A DNA stretch of 64,000 nucleotides from Tropicibacter oceani (GTDB lineage Bacteria; Pseudomonadota; Alphaproteobacteria; Rhodobacterales; Rhodobacteraceae), in contig NZ_CP124616.1 in NCBI RefSeq assembly GCF_029958925.1, positions 1,364,001 through 1,428,000 on the forward strand, written 5' to 3'. The notes below the pieces were generated by a model that was not told where the DNA came from, did not search any database, and saw nothing but the letters and a program-made list of their open reading frames with translations. A program made the position numbers and the translations under genes. This document shows, one piece after another, positions 57,794 to 64,000 of this stretch; within the stretch, counting starts at the first letter, position 1, and every line of letters begins with the position of its first letter.

Positions 57794-58810
57794 ATGAAAA
57801 GAACCGTGATCCTTGGCGCGCTGACCGTTGCTGGCATGGCGGCCACCGTGGCATCCGCCGGCACGCTGGACGATGTGAAAGCACGTGGCAAGTTGAACTG
57901 CGGTGTCACCACTGGTCTGGTCGGCTTTGCTGCGCCGGACGCGAATGGCAATTGGGATGGCTTTGACGTCGGCGTCTGCCGTGCCGTCGCGGCCGCCGTG
58001 CTTGGCGACCCGACCGCAGTGGAATTCGTGCCGACCACCGGCAAGACGCGTTTTACCGCGCTGGCCTCGGGTGAAATCGACCTGCTGGCACGTAACACCA
58101 CCTGGACCTTCTCGCGCGATGTCGACCTGAAGTTCGAATTCATCGGTATCAACTACTACGATGGTCAGGGCTTCATGGTTCCCAAGGCACTGGGCGTCAG
58201 CTCGGCCAAGGAACTTGACGGCGCAACCGTTTGTATCCAGACCGGCACCACCACCGAGCTGAACCTCGCGGACTTCTTCCGCGCCAACAACATCAGCTAC
58301 GAGCCGGTTCCGATCGAAACCAACGCAGAAGCGCAGCCGCTGTACCTGGAAGGCGCCTGTGACGTCTACACCACGGACGCATCCGGCCTGGCCGCAACCC
58401 GCGCCGCATTCGAGAACCCGGGCGACCACGTCGTTCTGCCCGAAATCATCTCGAAAGAGCCGCTGGGTCCGCTGGTTCGCCACGGCGACAACGAGTGGGC
58501 GGATATCACCCGCTGGACCCTGAACGCGCTGATCGCAGCCGAAGAGCTGGGCGTGACCTCGGCCAACATCGAAGAGCTGAAGGCCGGCACCGAGAACCCG
58601 GAGATCAACCGTCTTCTGGGCACCGAGGACAACCTTGGTGGCATGCTGGGTCTTGACGCCGACTGGGCCGTTCGTGCCATTTCGGCCGGCGGCAACTATG
58701 GCGAGCTGTTCGAAAAGAACATCGGCGAGAACACCCCGATCGGCCTGTCGCGCGGTCTGAACGCGCTGTGGACCAACGGCGGTCTGCTTTACACCCCGCC
58801 GTTCCGTTAA
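57794..58810 (+). CDS. aapJ: General L-amino-acid ABC transporter, binding protein
   Basis: Periplasmic solute-binding protein of the AapJ/BztA type, which binds glutamate, glutamine and other L-amino acids. It has 338 residues with a signal peptide ending near ASA (about 22). The mature start GTLDDVKARGKLNCGVTTGL (cited for recognition) and the WDGFDVGVCRAVAAAV segment are typical. The start at 57794 follows GGAAGAGG. It is followed by a terminator that probably leaves most transcript as aapJ alone. Confidence 0.93.
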   Translation: MKRTVILGALTVAGMAATVASAGTLDDVKARGKLNCGVTTGLVGFAAPDANGNWDGFDVGVCRAVAAAVLGDPTAVEFVPTTGKTRFTALASGEIDLLARNTTWTFSRDVDLKFEFIGINYYDGQGFMVPKALGVSSAKELDGATVCIQTGTTTELNLADFFRANNISYEPVPIETNAEAQPLYLEGACDVYTTDASGLAATRAAFENPGDHVVLPEIISKEPLGPLVRHGDNEWADITRWTLNALIAAEELGVTSANIEELKAGTENPEINRLLGTEDNLGGMLGLDADWAVRAISAGGNYGELFEKNIGENTPIGLSRGLNALWTNGGLLYTPPFR

Positions 58811-58822
58811 ATCCATCAATGG

Positions 58823-58849
58823 AAAGGGCGCGGTCAACCCGCGCCCTTT
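58823..58849 (+). terminator. Hairpin between aapJ and aapQ
   Basis: AAAGGGCGCGG (58823-58833) pairs with CCGCGCCCTTT (58839-58849), a perfect 11-bp stem. Such a hairpin commonly raises binding-protein levels over the membrane subunits. Confidence 0.8.
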
Positions 58850-58940
58850 CTCCGATTTCCAACAACAAGAATTCCGCCGTGGCACTCAGAACGGGCAAAC
58901 CGTCAGCCTTGATAATTGCGGACACAACAGGGATGATCAT

Positions 58941-60155
58941 ATGTCGACGCTCACCGACCCTCCGGTCGAGTCGTTCCGGCTATCGCAGCTGATCAACGAC
59001 ACGCGCTACCGATCCTACACCTTCCAGTTCATCGCGCTTTTGTGCCTGATCGCCTTGATGTCCTATCTGGGCTTGAACCTTGTGCGGAACCTGGCCGCGG
59101 CCGGTCTGAACATCAGTTACGATTTCCTTGGCAAGCCTGCCGGTTACGACATCAACCAGCGCTTGATCGAATATGACAGCCAGTCGACCCACATGCGCGC
59201 CGCCGTGGTCGGGGTTCTGAACACGCTGCTGGTCGCGGTGCTGGGCTGTGTCATGGCCACGGTAATCGGCGTGATCGTCGGGGTGCTGCGCCTGTCCAAG
59301 AACTGGCTGATCAGCAAGCTGATGGCCATCTACGTCGAGATTTTCCGCAACGTGCCGGTGCTGATCTGGATCCTGATCGTCATGCAGGTCTTTGTCGCGA
59401 TCCTGCCGCAGCCGCGCGATTTCCGCGGAGACAACGCCACCGCAAGCATGGTCCTGGATTCCTTTGCCTTTACCGGACGCGGCTTTTATTCGCCAAAGCC
59501 GATCTTTGGTGATGGGTCTGCCATCGTGATCGCGGCCTTTGTCCTGTCGATCATCGGGATCTTCCTGTACCGGGCGCATGCCCGCAAGATGCTGTTCCAG
59601 AAGGGGCAGATGCTGCCGACCTTCTGGCCGTCGATCGCGATGTTCCTTGTTCCCACGATCCTTGTGTTCTTTCTGGCCGGTCAGCCGATCACGCTGGAAT
59701 ACCCGGAACTGAAAGGCTTCAACTTTCAGGGCGGGATCTTTGCGCGGAACTCGTTGATTGCGCTGACCTTTGCGCTGTCGATCTATACCGCCGCCTTCAT
59801 CGCGGAGAACGTCCGTGCCGGTATCCTGGCGATCAGCAAGGGCCAGACCGAAGCGGCCGCGTCGCTGGGTTTGCGCCCGAACCGGATCATGAACCTGGTG
59901 ATCCTGCCGCAGGCGCTGCGGGTCATCATTCCGCCGCTGATTTCACAGTACCTGAACCTGACCAAGAATTCGTCGCTGGCCATCGCCGTGGGCTATATGG
60001 ATCTGACCGGCACCTTGGGCGGGATCACCCTGAACCAGACGGGGCGCGCCATCGAATGCGTGCTGCTGCTGATGTTGTTCTACCTGACGATCAGCCTGGC
60101 GATTTCGGGCATCATGAACGTCTACAACAATGCCGTGAAGCTGAAGGAGCGCTGA
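58941..60155 (+). CDS. aapQ: Amino-acid ABC transporter permease AapQ
   Basis: Inner-membrane permease of 404 residues, the long BztB/AapQ type, with about eight helices. The cytoplasmic EAA motif reads GQTEAAASLGLRPNRIMNLVILPQAL (in the region 295-320). The pair with aapM forms the heterodimeric channel. Confidence 0.93.
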   Translation: MSTLTDPPVESFRLSQLINDTRYRSYTFQFIALLCLIALMSYLGLNLVRNLAAAGLNISYDFLGKPAGYDINQRLIEYDSQSTHMRAAVVGVLNTLLVAVLGCVMATVIGVIVGVLRLSKNWLISKLMAIYVEIFRNVPVLIWILIVMQVFVAILPQPRDFRGDNATASMVLDSFAFTGRGFYSPKPIFGDGSAIVIAAFVLSIIGIFLYRAHARKMLFQKGQMLPTFWPSIAMFLVPTILVFFLAGQPITLEYPELKGFNFQGGIFARNSLIALTFALSIYTAAFIAENVRAGILAISKGQTEAAASLGLRPNRIMNLVILPQALRVIIPPLISQYLNLTKNSSLAIAVGYMDLTGTLGGITLNQTGRAIECVLLLMLFYLTISLAISGIMNVYNNAVKLKER

Positions 60156-60156
60156 C

Positions 60157-61455
60157 ATGAGTGACACACATGCACAAACCGTCGCCTTCGTCCGCGACAC
60201 CATGCTGCCGGAACAGGCGCCGCCCACGTCCGAGGCCGGGGCGGTCAAATGGGTGCGCGCCAACCTGTTCCCGGATTGGTTCAACGCGATCCTGACCGTG
60301 GTCGCGCTGTTTCTGATCTACAAGATCCTTGCCGGCTTCCTTCCGTGGTTCCTGGGCGGGGTCTGGACGACCTCGTCGCTGGCGGAATGCCGCGAAGTGC
60401 TGGACGGCGCGGCGGGGGGCTGTTTTTCGGTCCTGACGGAGCGCTGGAACCAGCTGTTGTTCGGGTTCAAATACCCGCCCGATCAATACTGGCGTCCGAC
60501 GCTGGCCTTTGTCCTTTTGTTCGTCGCGGCGGCCCCGCTGCTGTTCGCGATGTATGTGCCGAAGAAGGTGCTGTTCTTTACCGCGCTGTATCCCTTTCTG
60601 GCCTTCTGGCTGATCTGGGGTGGCACGATCCTGACGCCGATCGTGGCGCTGGTCGGGTTCATCGCCGCCTACGCGGTGTTCAAGAAGGTAGAGGCACAAA
60701 GCTTTGCCGGGGCGCTGGGCGCCGCCGTCGTCGCCGCCTTTGTCGTCTGGTTCATCGGGGGCTTTCTGTCGGGGGCCATGTCCGGTTTGCTGGCGCTGGA
60801 GCCTGTGCCAAGCCGCGACATGGGTGGGTTCATGCTGAACTTTATCCTTGGCACGGTCTGCGTATCGCTGTCGCTGCCCATCGGTATCCTGCTGGCGCTG
60901 GGGCGTCAGTCGCACATGCCGATCATCAAGTGGATCTGCGTCGTCTTCATCGAGTTCATCCGCGGCGTGCCGCTGATCACCTTGCTGTTCGTGGCGAACG
61001 TGGTTCTGGCTTACTTCCTGCCGCCGGGCAGCAACTTTGACCTGATCCTGCGGGTGATCATCATGATCACCATGTTCAGCTCGGCCTATATCGCCGAGGT
61101 GATCCGGGGCGGTCTGGCTGCCTTGCCCAAGGGGCAGTACGAGGCGGCGGACAGTCTGGGGCTGGACTATGCGCAATCAATGCGCCTGATCATCATGCCG
61201 CAGGCGCTGAAGATCTCGATCCCCGGGATCGTCAACGTCGCCGTGGGCCTGTTCAAGGACACCACGCTGGTATCGGTCATTTCGATGTTCGACCTTGTGG
61301 GGATGATCCGCGGGCCGATCCTGGCATCGACCGAATGGAACGGCGTGTATTGGGAGCTCTGGGGTTTCGCGATCCTGATGTTCTTCCCGGTCTGCTACGG
61401 CATTTCGCAATACTCACAGTGGCTTGAGCGTAAGCTTGCCACCGATCACCGATAA
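60157..61455 (+). CDS. aapM: Amino-acid ABC transporter permease AapM
   Basis: Second permease, 432 residues, one base after aapQ. It has about eight helices, a large extra segment (60-190) with a cysteine pair ([13 protein letters not shown]), and the EAA motif [19 protein letters not shown]. Confidence 0.93.
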   Translation: MSDTHAQTVAFVRDTMLPEQAPPTSEAGAVKWVRANLFPDWFNAILTVVALFLIYKILAGFLPWFLGGVWTTSSLAECREVLDGAAGGCFSVLTERWNQLLFGFKYPPDQYWRPTLAFVLLFVAAAPLLFAMYVPKKVLFFTALYPFLAFWLIWGGTILTPIVALVGFIAAYAVFKKVEAQSFAGALGAAVVAAFVVWFIGGFLSGAMSGLLALEPVPSRDMGGFMLNFILGTVCVSLSLPIGILLALGRQSHMPIIKWICVVFIEFIRGVPLITLLFVANVVLAYFLPPGSNFDLILRVIIMITMFSSAYIAEVIRGGLAALPKGQYEAADSLGLDYAQSMRLIIMPQALKISIPGIVNVAVGLFKDTTLVSVISMFDLVGMIRGPILASTEWNGVYWELWGFAILMFFPVCYGISQYSQWLERKLATDHR

Positions 61456-61502
61456 CGCGCTTACGAAGCGAAAGCGGTAGCGCTAGAAAAGGAGTGGAAG
61501 AT

Positions 61503-62288
61503 ATGAACGAAGTTCTTCCCGAAACGCACAACGTCCAGATGCAGGTGTCCGACGAGGTCGCGATCAGCATCGAGAACATGAACAAGTGGTACGGCACCTT
61601 TCACGTGCTGCGCGACATCGACCTGACCGTCTATCGCGGCGAACGGATCGTGATCGCGGGCCCGTCCGGGTCCGGCAAGTCGACGTTGATCCGCTGCATC
61701 AACGCGCTTGAAGAACACCAGAAGGGCAAGATCACGGTCGATGGCACGGTGCTGTCCTCGGACATCAAGAACATCGACAAGATCCGGTCCGAGGTTGGCA
61801 TGTGCTTTCAGCACTTCAACCTGTTCCCGCATCTGACGATTCTGGAAAACTGCACGCTGGCGCCGATCTGGGTGCGCAAGACGCCCAAGAAAGAGGCCGA
61901 GGAAATCGCGATGCATTTCCTTGAAAAGGTGAAGATCCCGGAACAGGCCGACAAATATCCCGGTCAGCTTTCGGGTGGTCAGCAGCAGCGTGTGGCGATC
62001 GCGCGCAGCCTGTGCATGCGCCCGCGCATCATGCTGTTCGACGAACCGACCTCGGCGCTGGACCCGGAGATGATCAAGGAAGTTCTGGATACCATGGTCG
62101 AGCTGGCCGAAGAGGGCATGACCATGCTCTGCGTGACCCACGAGATGGGCTTTGCCCGCCAGGTGGCAAACCGCGTGATCTTCATGGATCAGGGCCAGAT
62201 CGTGGAACAGAACGAACCCGAAGAGTTCTTTAACAACCCGCAGAACGAGCGCACCAAGCTGTTCCTGAGCCAGATCCTGGGCCACTGA
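61503..62288 (+). CDS. aapP: Amino-acid ABC transporter ATP-binding protein AapP
   Basis: Drives uptake through AapQM. It has 261 residues from ATG 61503, with AAAAGGAG at ideal spacing; a GTG at 61494 lies inside that site. Walker [10 protein letters not shown] (53-61), signature LSGGQ (156-160), Walker [10 protein letters not shown] (177-185) and the switch histidine in CVTHE (His213) are all present. Confidence 0.95.
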   Translation: MNEVLPETHNVQMQVSDEVAISIENMNKWYGTFHVLRDIDLTVYRGERIVIAGPSGSGKSTLIRCINALEEHQKGKITVDGTVLSSDIKNIDKIRSEVGMCFQHFNLFPHLTILENCTLAPIWVRKTPKKEAEEIAMHFLEKVKIPEQADKYPGQLSGGQQQRVAIARSLCMRPRIMLFDEPTSALDPEMIKEVLDTMVELAEEGMTMLCVTHEMGFARQVANRVIFMDQGQIVEQNEPEEFFNNPQNERTKLFLSQILGH

Positions 62289-62294
62289 AGCAAC

Positions 62295-62314
62295 GGCGGG
62301 GGACTACCCCCGCC
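62295..62314. repeat. Palindromic repeat after aapP
   Basis: GGCGGGGG-acta-CCCCCGCC, followed by CTGC, between the convergent aapP and phosphatase genes. Confidence 0.65.
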
Positions 62315-62319
62315 CTGCA

Positions 62320-62811
62320 TCAGGTTTCGATCAGATCGTGCGGAATCACGAAGTCCAGAGCCCGGCCTGTGCCGGGCTCTAGCGTTTCCCAGCTGTCGAT
62401 ATCGAATTGCGCCACCAGCGTCGCGCCGGTGGGATAGGTGTCGAACCGGTCATGGTCCGGCTCGGCTGCCAGCAGATCATGCGCCAGCGCGCAGATGCCG
62501 GGGTTATGCGCGATCAGAAGGACGGTGTCGCCGGTGGCGTCGCGCAACCGGTCCAGCATCCGCTCCGGTTCAGCCAGATACAGATCGGCGTCAAAGCGGA
62601 TTGGCGCGTCGATCCCCAGCAGCTTCAGCGTTTCCCGCGTGCGCGCCGCGTCCGAGCACAGCACCTCGTCCGGGAGGGTGCCGGTGCGGCGCAGCCAGTC
62701 GCCAAGCGCCTTGGCGGACTTGACCCCGCGCGTGTTCAGGGGGCGTGCGTGATCTTCGAGGTTGAAGGACCAGTCGGACTTGGCGTGACGCATCAGGATC
62801 AGGCGTTTCAT
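62320..62811 (-). CDS. SixA-type histidine phosphatase
   Basis: A 163-residue phosphohistidine-phosphatase-like protein. The catalytic motif RHAKSDW has nucleophile His9; GVKSAKALGDWLRR and the second histidine in LIAHNPGICAL follow. In E. coli SixA acts on phospho-His of the nitrogen PTS protein; the target here is unknown. Confidence 0.9.
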   Translation of the reverse strand: MKRLILMRHAKSDWSFNLEDHARPLNTRGVKSAKALGDWLRRTGTLPDEVLCSDAARTRETLKLLGIDAPIRFDADLYLAEPERMLDRLRDATGDTVLLIAHNPGICALAHDLLAAEPDHDRFDTYPTGATLVAQFDIDSWETLEPGTGRALDFVIPHDLIET

Positions 62812-62816
62812 GCGCG

Positions 62817-63470
62817 CTACTCTCCCAGAAAGGCGGCCATGTGGAAAGCGGATTGCCGGGGATCGCGGGAAAAATCCCGCGCCACCGGGCAGGCACGGCG
62901 GACAAGACAGCCGTCACGGCAGGCCGCCCCCTGGGGGCTGCGCAGATGCGCCATGCAGGCCGGCACGTCATAGCCCTGGCCTTCGCGCAGCGCGCCCACC
63001 GGGCAGGCGCTGCTGCACGGTGTCGCGCAGTCGTCGCAGGGGCGTTGCCCGGGCGTGGGCAGCGCAAGGCGGTCGGGCAGGGCGACGGCGCCCCTGTAGC
63101 TGATGAACAACCCTGCGTCGGCCTGTACCAACAGCTGCACCGGCGACGGCCAGGCCTGCCCGGACCGTTCAGCCCAGCGGATGAAGGGCGGATAGGGCGG
63201 CCCGTCCGAAGGAAACACAGCCGTTCCCCCCCAACTGTCTGCCAGCGCGCCGATACAGCGTTTTGACCAGCGATCCAGGGGGTCGGGCAGACCGTCCTGG
63301 TATTCGGCAGAAGTTGTGAACTGACCCCAAAAGGCGGGCTCGTCCGGGCCAAGCAGCAGCACCGTGCCGCTGCCGTCTGGCGCGTCGTCCTCGGGGGTTG
63401 GATGCAGCGCGCCGCGAAGACGCAGGCCCATGGCGCGGGCCTGCGTATCCAGCAGCGTCACTGAGGTCAT
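62817..63470 (-). CDS. Iron-sulfur (ferredoxin-like) protein
   Basis: A 217-residue cytoplasmic protein. Cysteines 145, 148, 152 and 156 form CDDC-x3-C-x3-CP, a 4Fe-4S-like cluster site. A second group, Cys184, 188 and 194 (CRDGC, ACPV) with Cys172, could bind another cluster. The N-terminal part has no motif that I recognise; the overall plan resembles the C-terminal half of QueG-type proteins. Its start overlaps the argB stop by four bases. Confidence 0.82.
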   Translation of the reverse strand: MTSVTLLDTQARAMGLRLRGALHPTPEDDAPDGSGTVLLLGPDEPAFWGQFTTSAEYQDGLPDPLDRWSKRCIGALADSWGGTAVFPSDGPPYPPFIRWAERSGQAWPSPVQLLVQADAGLFISYRGAVALPDRLALPTPGQRPCDDCATPCSSACPVGALREGQGYDVPACMAHLRSPQGAACRDGCLVRRACPVARDFSRDPRQSAFHMAAFLGE

Positions 63471-64000
63471 TTGCGCGGCGGTAGAGAGGCCGAGCGGATC
63501 AGCGAGCCCGAGCCATGTTCGGTGAACAGTTCGAGCAAGCAGGCATTCGACACGCGCCCGTCGATGATGACCACGCCGCGAACGCCGTCCTGAATGGCCT
63601 TGAGGGCGGTTTCGGTCTTGGGGATCATGCCACCGGCGATCACGCCATCCTCGGTCATCTTGATAACCTCTTCGGGGGTCAGTTCGGTCACAACCTCGCC
63701 CTCGGCATTCTTGACGCCCTGCACATCGGTCAGCAGCAGCAGGCGATCGGCCTTGAGCGCGCCCGCGATGGCCCCGGCGGCGGTGTCACCGTTGACGTTG
63801 AAGGTTTCGTTCTCGTTCATGCCGGTGGCGACGGGGGCCACGACGGGGATGATCCCGGCGTTGAACAGGTCGCGCAGCACCTGCACGTTCATTTCAACCG
63901 GTTTCCCGACAAAGCCCAGTTCGGGATCGTCGGCCTCGCAGACCATCATGTCGTCGTCCTTGCCGGACAGGCCAACGGCGCGGCCACCCTGATCCATGAT
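63467..64000 (-). CDS. argB: Acetylglutamate kinase, N-terminus cut by window edge
   Basis: Second enzyme of arginine synthesis, phosphorylating N-acetylglutamate. About 177 C-terminal residues are in the window; the frame continues beyond base 64000. Visible are [41 protein letters not shown] and [11 protein letters not shown], which bind ATP and substrate. The C-terminus GSLIR is typical. Confidence 0.95.
   Translation of the reverse strand: MMDQGGRAVGLSGKDDDMMVCEADDPELGFVGKPVEMNVQVLRDLFNAGIIPVVAPVATGMNENETFNVNGDTAAGAIAGALKADRLLLLTDVQGVKNAEGEVVTELTPEEVIKMTEDGVIAGGMIPKTETALKAIQDGVRGVVIIDGRVSNACLLELFTEHGSGSLIRSASLPPRK

Overview
The window is 64 kb of high-GC DNA from an alphaproteobacterium, most probably a Rhodobacteraceae (Roseobacter-group) member. 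The basis is the gene set and order: tuf, tRNA-Trp, secE, nusG, rplKAJL and rpoBC; the str, S10, spc and alpha ribosomal clusters; a zinc-free 101-residue S14; an ATP12-type F1 assembly chaperone beside an RluA-type pseudouridine synthase; and an Aap/Bzt amino-acid ABC transporter. No sequence search could be run, so the genus is left open.

Layout. 1-1873: a cytochrome P450 cut by the left edge, and a lipoprotein. 2025-6455: first tuf copy, a family of small exported repeat proteins on the minus strand (two near-identical single-repeat genes and one three-repeat gene), tRNA-Trp, secE and nusG. 6656-21851: an unknown 329-residue protein, rplK-rplA, an exported molybdopterin-oxidoreductase-like protein with a hybrid sensor kinase, rplJ-rplL behind a structured leader, then rpoB-rpoC. 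21908-23588: a DMT-family transporter convergent with a glycosyltransferase. 23672-28297: the str operon rpsL-rpsG-fusA with the second tuf.

28490-51928 holds the S10-spc-alpha ribosomal super-cluster, cut into pieces: rpsJ-rplC-rplD-rplW; rplB-rpsS-rplV-rpsC-rplP; three accessory genes, one a 2-oxoglutarate-oxygenase-like protein; rpmC to rpmD; a 5.4-kb accessory block (Tat-exported metallo-beta-lactamase-fold protein, second P450, SRPBCC protein, DEAD-box helicase, AT-richer HEPN-like gene); rplO-secY-adk; a small exported protein; rpsM-rpsK-rpoA-rplQ. Most pieces end in a strong intrinsic terminator. Most start at a candidate promoter of one form, TTGnnn, exactly 17 bases, then a TA-starting -10 box.

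52018-57579: Deg-family protease, rarA, fluoride channel crcB, RluA-family synthase, HAD phosphatase and ATP12 chaperone, largely overlapping and probably co-transcribed. 57794-62288: aapJQMP. 62320-64000, minus strand: argB (cut by the right edge), an iron-sulfur protein and a SixA-type phosphatase.

Most of the window is core translation, transcription and secretion machinery. The less ordinary content is in the inserted genes, the repeat-protein family by tRNA-Trp, the homogenised tuf pair, and the segment-by-segment promoters and leaders. No CRISPR array, prophage, insertion sequence or rRNA gene was seen.
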